This document shows, piece by piece, positions 1-8,576 of a stretch of DNA of 64,000 nucleotides. The notes below the pieces were generated by a model. It ran no database searches. It saw nothing but the letters and a program-made list of their open reading frames with translations, and was not told the DNA's origin. Position numbers and translations under genes: made by a program. The DNA is from Takakia lepidozioides (lineage: Eukaryota > Streptophyta > Takakiopsida > Takakiales > Takakiaceae): positions 21,948,001 to 22,012,000 of the forward strand of contig CM060732.1 of the NCBI GenBank assembly GCA_030704615.1, written 5' to 3'. Each line of letters begins with the position of its first letter. The first letter of the stretch is position 1.

Positions 1-290
1 CCCTGTTTAACAACTTTGAAAGTCTCGAGGCTGAGCCAAAAGCCCAGGCCCTCCTGAGGCCTAGTTTTTGGGCAAATCACACAGCAGATTGATGCTTGTG
101 TGAAGGGATTTCTAGAGGATATCTGGAAAACCCGGATTAATTCTATATATGGAGGTAAGTCTTACTACCAACGTCAGCCCCTGACAGAGGTAGGTTCTGT
201 CCCTTTTGTTCCAGCTCAAACTGGGCGCGGGGTCAATGGCCACAAGGCTACGGCAAACATTTTATGAGTACAATCTATTGCATTAACACG
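1..290 (+). mobile_element. 3' end of a LINE-type retrotransposon
   Basis: The plus strand encodes a decayed peptide containing NNFESLEAEPKAQALL and CEGISRGYLE, interrupted by stops. The same peptide occurs, better preserved, on the minus strand at 18925-19296. There it follows a Cys/His motif of the type found at the C-terminus of plant LINE reverse-transcriptase proteins. The 3' flank around 235-275 (TGGCCACAAGGCTACGGCAAAC) recurs in inverse orientation near 18900 and, as a short scrap, at 8126-8163. This is the 3' terminus of a family with at least three insertions here. The 5' part lies outside the window. Confidence 0.6.
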
Positions 291-689
291 GCTCAAATGT
301 AGAAATGGTGTGTTCCCAGTAATGGCACTAACACATCTTCCTACTTGTAAGTGTGAGAGCCAAGGATAATAATGGATCTCTTGTACTGTAGATCTGAAAG
401 CATGAAAGCATCAGAGTACTTGTGCCTAGCAATGAATTTTTGGCCAGCTTATTGCAGTCGCACAGAACAATTACCATTGTTCTTTAAATCGGTATGCATG
501 GCATAGAAATAGATGGACAAGCTGTTCTCATTCCCACATTTGTAAACAAAGCTGCAAGGAATCCCCACCAGTTCTTGTTTTTCACATCAATCTCCCCTCT
601 TTCTCTGAGTATGCACAGTCTTTGTACCATTCCCCAACCCAAACTCCTTCTCCTATAACCTCTAAACCCCTTCACTTCTCTCTCTTTAC

Positions 690-2621
690 TACAGCCAATG
701 TCAGTAAGGCAATCAAGAAGCTGCAAAATGGCAGAGCGGTGGACATTTCAGGACACGGTGGACACTTCAGAGTGAATTCATCAAGCATGCTGCACCTACT
801 TTAGCCCCTTTTATAGCTAACCTCTTCAATGAGGCGGTGCAACGGGGCTTTCCAACAGAGTGGACAAAGAGCATCATCCACCCACTTTTTAAGAGCGGTG
901 ACAGGCTCGCACCGACAAACTATCGTACTATCATGGTGTCCTCATTACTTGCTAAACTGTTTGGGGCAGTAGTGGCCATGGAACTGGATGATTGGGCTGA
1001 GTACTCTCGCATTCGTGCTGAGGGACAGGCTGGTTTCCGTCGAAACCAATCCACTATTGACCACATCTTCACTCTTCAAGTTATGGTGGAAAGTGCACGC
1101 TATGACAAAAGAATGGTCTATGTTTGCTTCGTGGACTTTCACAAAGCCTTTGATTCAGTTCCTCGGGACCTTCTCTTCCAACGGCTCCATAGAGTGGAAG
1201 TCCCTCCAGACATCCTTTGTGCCATCTCTTCTATGTATGAGATTGTCACTGGCATGGTCAACGTCGCTGGTGAATTCTCAGCCGAGATCCATAGCAACAT
1301 TGGAGTCAAACAGGGCTGCCCCCTTTCACCTACCCTGTTCGGGATCTACATTGACGCCTTGGAGAATTACATATCAAGAAACCATGGGGTTGGGGTCCCA
1401 TTGGATGGGGGACCAACCCAATCAGATCTCCTCTATGCTGATGATGTTGCCCTTTTGGCACAATCCCCGGTCTTTCTGCAACGCCATCTCAAAATTTTGG
1501 AACAGTTCTGCAAAGACTATGGGATGCAGGTCAATCTTAGCAAGACCAAGATCATGGTCTTCAATGGCCAGGCTGATCGTAGATTCATCTTCAACCAGCA
1601 GGAAATTGAGATTGTGAAATCATATCGGTATCTAGGTCTGGTTATCCACTCCCCCAAGTTTCACTTTGCAGCCACTGCCTTGGACAGGTTGACTAAAGGT
1701 AAGGCGGCCTCCGTCCGCCTTCAGGCCAAATGCAAGCAAATACATCTGCGGCATCCCCCGACCAAAAAGTGGCTGTTTGACACCGTCGTCAGCCCTGCTA
1801 CCATCTATGGTTGTGAGTTCTGGGCACTTGGTGTCCCTGTCTCCTGGTGGGAAAAGAATTTGGAACCATTACAGTCATCTTTTCTCCAAGCAATGCTTGG
1901 CGCCAGGAGCACAACTCCATCTCAGATCCTAGGTGCAGAGTTCGCATGTGTACCATTGCAATCCAAGGCCCTCTTCAGGCTTACAATCTTTCTCCATAGA
2001 TTGCAGGCCCTTCCACCCAAAGGGCTAGTGGCAAGGGCCCTCACAACATCTATGAGGCTCAAAGCTGCAGGTTTCAGGAACTCCTGGTATGCTCGAGTGG
2101 ACAGTTTATTTCAACGTAACGGACTTTCTACTGCTTTCCTATTACCAATGAACCCAGATGAGGTGGACATCACATCCAGACATGACCGCAACAGACGCAT
2201 TCGGAGAGAGCTTATGGAATTACATGTCAAGAGAACTTGGATGCTACCCAATCTCACGACAAAGCTCCACTTCTATCGAGAGACATTCTTGGTGCTCCGC
2301 GATGATAGAATCTTGAGACCAAATTACCTTTCAGCACCCTTATCTCCTTCCCTCTTGAGGGCATTGGGGCGGTTCAGGGTGGGTTCCCACAACCTACGGA
2401 TAGAGACTGGCAGATGGGAAAACCTGCAACGGGAGGACCGCCTATGTCCAGCTTGCATAGGGCGCAGCAAGGAAATTGAAACTGAAGAACACTTCTTCTT
2501 CTACTGCCCTCTATACTACGAGATCCGTGGGAGATTTCACTGTTTATTCAGTGGAACCCAAACTCTCACTGATGTCTTTCACTATGAGGATCAAAAATGC
2601 GTGGCAGCCTACCTACACTAG
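690..2621 (+). pseudogene. LINE (non-LTR) reverse transcriptase, 5'-truncated
   Basis: One long frame (about 835-2621) encodes a non-LTR reverse transcriptase. RT blocks are visible in order: a NYRTIMVSSLLAKLF block, FRRNQSTIDHIF, VDFHKAFDSVPR (catalytic Asp region), GVKQGCPLSPTLF, the catalytic box LLYADDVALLA (YADD), then thumb-like sequence. The C-terminus has a Cys/His knuckle of the form CPACI...EEHFFFYCPLYYEIR. The preceding block (SKAIKKLQNGRAVD, 696-745) is in another frame and is joined to the rest through a frameshift near 770. No endonuclease domain or ORF1 is present, so the copy is 5'-truncated, the normal outcome of target-primed reverse transcription. The first in-frame codons lack a convincing ATG. 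It is a dead copy. Confidence 0.88.
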
Positions 2622-2742
2622 GCCTTCACCCTTAGACAATCGCTAGAACATTAATTGTGGTTTCTGGATTTGTTCCTCTCTCATGTTTTCTTCCATTTTG
2701 TCCCATAAGCTCTACGAGCTTTCCGCGGACGTTATAAAGCAC

Positions 2743-2763
2743 CATTTCATTTCATTTCATTTC
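2743..2763 (+). repeat. (ATTTC)n 3' tail of the LINE
   Basis: Four copies of a CATTT/ATTTC pentamer follow the RT frame by about 120 bp. Short tandem repeats instead of poly(A) are a common tail form in several non-LTR clades, so this probably marks the 3' terminus of the insertion. The DNA from here to 3354 holds no gene I can support. Confidence 0.55.
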
Positions 2764-3354
2764 TGTTCTTCTTCCCCATCTAAGTCATTCGTGTCCAACA
2801 TGGTCCAACCAATTGTCAACCATTCCTTCCACTTATAGTAGATCTCAGTAAGTGGTCTCTACAGATCTGTGGATACCACAGATTGATGGTAGTGGAAATG
2901 ATATCTTGGTGCTGGTAGGATAAATTATCTTGTGCATGCTTAATCAGGTTGAAATCAGAGATCTCATCTGCAATGTCTTTCGCAATCCCGCAACAAAACA
3001 ATGATAGGTTGAGGCCACTGCAGGGCCTCAGTAACCAGACCCCACTAGGTCTATAAGCAGGCAGAGTCAGGATTTCCATGTCCGGTTCTAATTCACTAGG
3101 CTTCGAGTCCGTCCCCTTTCCTTTCAAAAAAGAAGAAAAAGAATTCTGGATGACGTTATGGCCTCCCAACATGTGAGTAGGCACGGATGGGGTCTACTTA
3201 CCCAACCGCGGGCACAAAATTCTTTGCCAAAGACAAATGTAGACGAAGTTGTCTGGACGGAAGCAGAAGGCAGAGGACGGAGGTGAAGGAAGCACTGTTT
3301 GTTTGTGTAGTCTTCTGGCTACTCACCTGTGTGCAGTCTCTCACAGGCGCAGGG

Positions 3355-3577
3355 ATGGCAGTGCGATCCGCAGCTATGTTGCGCCGGGAGGTGGAGGCCA
3401 TACACAAGGCCTTGTGTTGTCCTTGTGGTGAACCGGCGGAAGTCCTCACAGCATGCAGAAAACTAAGCGGCCAGGCTGTGGAGCGGAAATGGGAATCCAT
3501 TTTGGCAATGCTGGATCAGAGGTCCTTGAAAGTCATGCCCATGACGCCTCCCCATGCTGCAGGGAAACTGGAGAAAG
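3355..3577 (+). CDS. Conserved N-terminal exon of unknown function, locus A
   Basis: An ATG at 3355 opens a 74-codon segment that ends at AAAG followed by GTAACT, a good 5' splice site. The peptide carries the conserved core EAIHKALCCPCGEPAEVLTA, then CRKLSGQAVERKWES and a basic tail ending GKLEKG. A diverged copy with the same start, Cys positions and splice position lies at 17359-17581. Both copies sit upstream of PDF-motif and PPR exons, so I infer it is the first coding exon of that gene type. I recognise no family. The Cys-x-x-Cys...Cys pattern is visible in both copies. The 3672-4010 stretch downstream has an open minus-strand frame of 112 codons without recognisable content. Confidence 0.5.
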
Positions 3578-4215
3578 GTAACTCTGGTATATATATAGGT
3601 TTTTGGGTGAAGCCAAGGAGCATCCAGACTGCACATTGCCGCTGGCCCAACCCAGCAGCAATCACACTCACTTAATTGAAGAAGTTTATTTTGTGGTCAC
3701 ACATGTGCTTCATATTGCTGTGGTCACTCTGGAGCAGTGCATAGCTACCACTGCCAGCCACACTGAGTGATGGATACAGGTCAGAAATAGAGATGTACCT
3801 TGCCATTGACTGTTCTCTGCGAAATATCATGGCGATGATGTACTCCTGAGGGGATAGTTCCCGTGCTTTACCAGCCTTCTCGAAGCCATCTGAAATTTCT
3901 ACCCAGTGTAGGTTGGAGAGCTTAGCGAAAAGACTTCTCATCGCGTACAACCAACAAGAAAGTGGAAACGGGGAATTGACTGTCGATGTGAGGCCTCGTA
4001 TAGAAATCATTTTTTTGCAAATTCAATCACTGTTGCTCTAGCCCCCAATCGGACATAGATGTGAGGCATGTGGACGTAACTGCACTGCCAGGCAAACTTT
4101 GCTTGAGAAAGGGCAGAGAATTAGTTTTATAGAAAGCTACTCTAGCATTCCTCATGAATACTCAAGAAATATGGAGCTTCTAAAGATCGATGTCTTGATT
4201 GGTGCTTGCATACAG

Positions 4216-4680
4216 GCCAAGCAAGAAGCATAGAACGGTGGTGGCATGAGTTCATGGCAGATCCTCCACAGTGGTTGGGAAGAACCTCTTATAAGGTGAG
4301 GCTATCTGTACTGTTACTAGTTAGTTTTGTATCCTAAGTTAGAAAATGAGTTGATGTGTTTGTTTCTGGGTGAGCTGGTATAATGTAGTTCTCTGGAGTG
4401 GACCATGATAACGGCAGCATTGAAGTTGGTTTTTTCAAAGTTGTCGCTTGGTGTTTGAAGGCAGTTGTAGCCTGGTCTATAGGCTGTGGTTATACCAATA
4501 GCTCCTCAGCTGCAAGGTAGTGGTTTTCACAGATTAGTCCAAGATCACCAAACTTGAGACATAAGCATACAGTGGAGGCCTTTTGGATGGAAAATTGGCT
4601 GGACCCTCCTTGGGTAAAAGCAGAGCTAACTGCAATTAATCAAGTTTCAGCACAGTCGGATGGTGGATGGATATCAGAAT
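4216..4680 (+). CDS. PDF motif 1 exons (OSB-type), locus A
   Basis: Two exons separated by a GT-AG intron encode an OSB-like PDF motif. The first (4216-4295, after TACAG, ending AAG before GTGAGG) reads RWWHEFMADPPQWLGRTSYK. The second begins at 4533 after TTTTCACAG and reads ISPRSPNLRHKHTVEAFWM followed by PPWVKAEL. In Arabidopsis OSB proteins this motif (DPxxWWDNR...PDFKHKxTxEALWL...P.WV) binds single-stranded DNA in organelles. Here WWDNR is changed to WLGRT and PDF to PNL, so this copy is diverged. The end of the second exon is uncertain; a possible donor lies near 4669 (GGATG/GTGGAT). Confidence 0.6.
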
Positions 4681-4902
4681 ATGCCTATAATTCTGGTTTG
4701 AACATTGTAGCTCCATCGAAGTTTCAAGACGGGAGTGCACATTCTGGTGGGATGGCAGATTATAGTGGAAAGACAGTGTGTGTTCGAACACAGGCTGTGG
4801 AGAAACGTGAGTGGTACCCACAATTAGCTTTACGGTCAAGTTCTCATGTTATGGCAATTGGAAGCTGGCAAAGTTCTCATCTATTGCAGTTCTTGCACAC
4901 AG

Positions 4903-5341
4903 GTCAAATGGTGAGCATACAACAGCTTTGGCAAGACTTCTTCGCAGATCCTTCACAGGGGTGGGACAACAGGTCTGCTAAGGTCAGGTTAGATTCATTG
5001 TAATTGGCTTGTCAAGGAGGACTTGTGGCTGAAGCTGTCATGTTGTGCTCTCGATTGCATCTCCAGTTGCTTAGAAAATATATTGTTCTTTGTCTCTGGG
5101 ACGTGACAGTAGGTTGCTCAAGGTTGTTTCCTGCTGGTTGGAAGATGCTTGGTGGTTGTAGTGCAGTCTGTGCAAGTCTAGGGTTGAAGCCTCTCACTTT
5201 TGGCTTCTACAGAAAAGCCCAAGATCACCAGACTTTAGACAAATGCACAAAGGAGGTCCTCTGGAGTGAGAGTTGGTCAAATCCTCCTTGGGAGAAAGCA
5301 GAGCTTGCCGCCCTGATACAAAGTACAGCACAATCTGTTGA
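4903..5341 (+). pseudogene. PDF motif 2 exons (OSB-type), locus A, frameshifted
   Basis: This is the second PDF motif of locus A, with the same exon phases as the first. The exon at 4903-4982 follows CACACAG and reads QLWQDFFADPSQGWDNRSAK before GTCAGG. The exon from 5213 reads KSPRSPDFRQ, then loses one base compared with the locus B copy (CATAAGTGC there, CAAATGC here). It continues in the frame CTKEVLWSESWSNPPWEKAEL, which is the frame of the downstream PPR region. A plausible donor at 5342 (GTTGAT/GTACAC) and acceptor at 5695-5696 (TTGTCAG/GAT) would join it in frame to the PPR repeats. The one-base loss would break a full-length fusion unless it is a sequencing error. Confidence 0.55.
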
Positions 5342-5594
5342 TGTACACAATGGAGCTCCTGGGCAAAAAGATAGCGGGTATTGTTCAAGGCGGCCAACTC
5401 AAACAGATAGAATGGGTACTGTCGGTTCTCTAAGTGTATGACTTCTGTAGTTTGTTTATTAATATGTACCAAGGCACTTGTGCTCATGTCAGATGTTTTC
5501 TGCAGTATCCAGGAACTTTTGGATACATACTGGGGTCCTAGTGCAAAGATCCTAACAATAGTCATGCAGCACGGCAGGGTTGAACCAGGGAGAA

Positions 5595-8108
5595 ATGTTT
5601 TTTCGACATCAGACTGGCAGCACCTCCTCAATCACCACTGCTTCTGAACTGGAATCAAGAGAGGGTCTCACAGTGAAATCTACGGGCACTTGTCAGGATG
5701 TGAGGACACTTTGTAAGGCAGGACAAATAAAAGAGGCACTGCACGTATTGAACCAGCGAGGTCTTCAGGCAGACTACAGCACTTATGTCTGTCTCTTGAA
5801 GGAATGTATTAACATGAAAGGCCTAGCAGAGGGAAAGAAGGTGCATGCCCACATAATGGAAAGTGGGTTCAAGCCAACCACGTTTCTCCTCAACACTCTT
5901 GTCAACATGTATGCCAAGTGCGGGAGCGTAATGGATGCACGCCAAGTGTTTGACCGAATGCCAGTACGAGATAAGTTTACTTGGAATATGATGATTGCAG
6001 GATATGCCAAGCATGGGAGTGGCAGGGAGGCTTTGGAGATCTATGAGCAAATGCAGCGGGAAGGGGGAATGCCTGACAGGGTCACATTCACTTCTACTCT
6101 CAATGTGTGTGCTAGCATAGGAGCCCTGCAAAAGGGGAAAGACATCCATGCCGACATCATTAAGGCTGGACTTCCGCCAGATATCATTCTGGAAACTGCC
6201 CTTGCTGACATGTATGCCAAATGTGGTCGTGTAAATGAAGCACGTCAAGTGTTCGACAATATGGTTCAACAAGATGTGGTAGCGTGGAATGCCATGATTG
6301 CAGGATATGCTCAGCATGGGTGTGGTAGGGAGGCTGTCAAGATCTACGAGAAAATGCAACACCAAGGGGTGATGCCCAACAGGGTGACATTCATTTGCAT
6401 TCTCAATGCATGTGCCACCATAGGAGCCCTTGCCAAGGGCATAGAGGTCCATGCTGACATTGTCAAAGCGGGAATTGTGTCATGTATTAAGTTGGAGAAT
6501 ACCCTTGTTGACATGTACGCCAAATGTGGGAGCATGAAGGGTGCGCATCAAGTTTTTGACAACATGGCTCAACGAGATGTGATCTCATGGAACACGATGG
6601 TTGCAGGATATGCCCAGCATGGGTGTGGTAGGAAGGCTTTGGATACCTATGAGCAAATGCAGAATGACGGTGTGCTGCCCGACAAGGTGACATTCGTTTG
6701 CATTCTCAATGCTTGTGCCAACATTGGAGCCCTAGAAAAGGGCAAAGAGGTCCATGCTTACATAAGCAAAAATGGAATTGTGCCAGACATCAACCTGGAG
6801 AATGCCCTTGTCGATATGTATGCCAAATGTGGAAGCATAGAGGATGCCCGTCAAGTGTTCGACAATATAGCTCAACGAGATGTGGTCTCATGGAATGCGA
6901 TGATCACAGGATATGCTCGGCATGGGTGTGGCAAGGAAGCTGTCCAGATTTATGGACAAATGGTAAGGGAAGGGGTGACACCTGACAGGGTTACATTCAT
7001 TTGCGTTCTCAATGCATGTGCCAGTGTGGGAGCCCTGGACAAGGCCAAAGCGGTTCATGCTGACATCAGCAGAAGTGGAATTGCCCCAGATATCATTCTA
7101 GAGACTGCCCTTGCTGATATGTATGCCAAATGCGGAAGCGTAGAGGATGCACGGCAAGTGTTTGACAAAATGGCTCAACGGAATGTGGTCTCATGGAACG
7201 CGATCATTGCAGGATATAGTCAGCATGGGTCTGGTAGGGAGGCCCTGAAACTGTTTGAGCAAATGAATCAGGAAGGCTTGGAGCCAGATGGTATCAGCTT
7301 TATATCTGTTCTATTTGCATGTAGCCATGCAGGCCTAGAGGATGAAGGCTGCCACTACTTCGATTCCATGATCGAGGACCATGGCCTCACACCCACAGTA
7401 GAGCACTTTGGCTGCATGGTGGACCTGCTTGGCCGGGCAGGGCGACTGGATGAGGCAGAAGACCTCATTAACAAGATGCCATTTGTAGCAGGTGCTCCGG
7501 CGTGGGGAGCGTTGCTGGCCGCCTGCAGAACTCATGGCAATATGGAGGTAGCAGAACGTGCGGCAAAATCCCTCCTCAAATGGGAGCCACAGGATGCTGG
7601 GGCTTACGTCTTGCTATCAAATATTTATGCTGCAGCTGGCAGGTGGGACGATACAGCAAAGGTGAGACAAATGATGGAGGACAGAGGTGTGAGGAAGGAG
7701 CCAGGGCGCAGCTGCATTGAGGTTGACAGCCATGTGCATACATTCATCGTAGAAGATAACCTGCATCCACAAATTGGGGAAATCCATACTGAGCTCAAGA
7801 GATTGTCTGGGCTGATGAAGGAGGCCGGGTATGTGCCTGACACACGCTTTGTATTGCATGATGTGGAGGAGGAGCAGAAGGAATTCTCTCTGTGCCACCA
7901 TAGTGAAAAGCTGGCCATTGCTTTTGGGTTCATCAGCACTCCCGATGGGACGCCCATCCACATCATCAAGAACCTTCGGGTGTGTGGTGACTGCCACACT
8001 GCTACCAAGTTCATTTCAAAGATTGTTGAGCGGCGAATTGTTATACGGGATGCCAATCGCTTTCACCACTTCCAAGATGGGGCTTGTTCTTGTGGAGATT
8101 ACTGGTAA
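5595..8108 (+). CDS. PPR protein, PLS class with E, E+ and DYW domains
   Basis: This is an intact frame of about 837 codons from the ATG at 5595. Alternatively, splicing to an acceptor at 5696 would join it to the PDF exons. About seventeen PPR motifs run as P-L-S triplets of 101 residues that are nearly identical to each other ([19 protein letters not shown]). They end in L2/S2 motifs, an E domain (PAWGALLAACRTHG), E+ with the box RKEPGRSCIEV, and a complete DYW domain. The DYW domain has the deaminase signature HSEKLA, then CGDCHTA, and ends CSCGDYW. In plants such proteins bind organellar transcripts and carry out C-to-U editing in mitochondria or plastids. The P motifs carry WN early and end in D/N, typical of sequence-specific PLS arrays. 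All family residues are present, so it may be functional if transcribed with a usable N-terminus. Confidence 0.93.
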   Translation: MFFRHQTGSTSSITTASELESREGLTVKSTGTCQDVRTLCKAGQIKEALHVLNQRGLQADYSTYVCLLKECINMKGLAEGKKVHAHIMESGFKPTTFLLNTLVNMYAKCGSVMDARQVFDRMPVRDKFTWNMMIAGYAKHGSGREALEIYEQMQREGGMPDRVTFTSTLNVCASIGALQKGKDIHADIIKAGLPPDIILETALADMYAKCGRVNEARQVFDNMVQQDVVAWNAMIAGYAQHGCGREAVKIYEKMQHQGVMPNRVTFICILNACATIGALAKGIEVHADIVKAGIVSCIKLENTLVDMYAKCGSMKGAHQVFDNMAQRDVISWNTMVAGYAQHGCGRKALDTYEQMQNDGVLPDKVTFVCILNACANIGALEKGKEVHAYISKNGIVPDINLENALVDMYAKCGSIEDARQVFDNIAQRDVVSWNAMITGYARHGCGKEAVQIYGQMVREGVTPDRVTFICVLNACASVGALDKAKAVHADISRSGIAPDIILETALADMYAKCGSVEDARQVFDKMAQRNVVSWNAIIAGYSQHGSGREALKLFEQMNQEGLEPDGISFISVLFACSHAGLEDEGCHYFDSMIEDHGLTPTVEHFGCMVDLLGRAGRLDEAEDLINKMPFVAGAPAWGALLAACRTHGNMEVAERAAKSLLKWEPQDAGAYVLLSNIYAAAGRWDDTAKVRQMMEDRGVRKEPGRSCIEVDSHVHTFIVEDNLHPQIGEIHTELKRLSGLMKEAGYVPDTRFVLHDVEEEQKEFSLCHHSEKLAIAFGFISTPDGTPIHIIKNLRVCGDCHTATKFISKIVERRIVIRDANRFHHFQDGACSCGDYW

Positions 8109-8125
8109 CCAAGCAGAGAGAAGAT

Positions 8126-8163
8126 GTACTCATAAGATGTTGTTTGCTGTAGCCTTGTGGGCC
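8126..8163 (-). repeat. Short scrap of the LINE 3' end
   Basis: The string GTACTCATAAGATG followed by TTGTTTGCTGTAGCCTTG matches, in the same orientation, sequence near 18880-18925 and, inverted, 240-280. It lies between the DYW stop codon and the copia insertion. Confidence 0.4.
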
Positions 8164-8196
8164 TTTTTCTGCCAAAAACCGCCAGATTTTGACCTA

Positions 8197-8201
8197 GAAA
8201 A
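8197..8201. repeat. Target-site duplication of the copia element, left
   Basis: GAAAA immediately precedes the left LTR and is repeated at 12949-12953 just after the right LTR. A 5-bp duplication is standard for Ty1/copia integration. Confidence 0.85.
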
Positions 8202-8561
8202 TGTTGGAATTCGACAGAGAATAGAGGTAAAAGATGAACTGATTATTGAGAACCCTCCACCCAAGAATAGGACCACAACAAGCTGTGTCCACCCTCCGAG
8301 CTCTCCCTATTTATACTCAAAGTCTAATCCAGAAATAGCTGAGATAACTATAGCATAACTCCATGCTTTTACTTGAGTTATCTCCACCTGTACAATGACT
8401 TGAGTCACTAATAACTGAAGCTAACTTTAGCTATCTTTTAGATAACCTAGGCTTATCTCTATTGTTAACTGTGACTTGTCAGCATTCCTATTATGGAAGC
8501 ATGACTTGTCATCACAGTAACTCTAGGTAGTAGTAACTTGGTCAGGAGTTGATTTCCAACA
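8202..8561 (-). repeat. 3' LTR of the copia element (left)
   Basis: It starts TGTTGGAATTCGACAG and ends GATTTCCAACA, with inverted TGTTGG/CCAACA ends. It pairs with 12579-12948 and is about ten bases shorter because of small indels. On the minus strand it is the downstream LTR. Confidence 0.93.
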
Positions 8562-8573
8562 CCCCCACTCAAC
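8562..8573 (-). other. Polypurine tract of the copia element
   Basis: The minus strand reads GTTGAGTGGGGG directly before the 3' LTR, the expected position for the plus-strand primer. Confidence 0.7.
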
Positions 8574-8576
8574 GAG

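Noticed and set aside
988-1617. 209-codon plus-strand frame
   Set aside because: A shadow of the LINE reverse transcriptase in another frame.
3672-4010. 112-codon minus-strand frame between the N-terminal exon and PDF exon of locus A
   Set aside because: Composition is protein-like, but there is no recognisable motif, splice partner or second copy in the window.
5580-5594. TTG start for the PPR frame
   Set aside because: Non-ATG initiation is not expected here; the first ATG is at 5595, and splicing from upstream exons is also possible.
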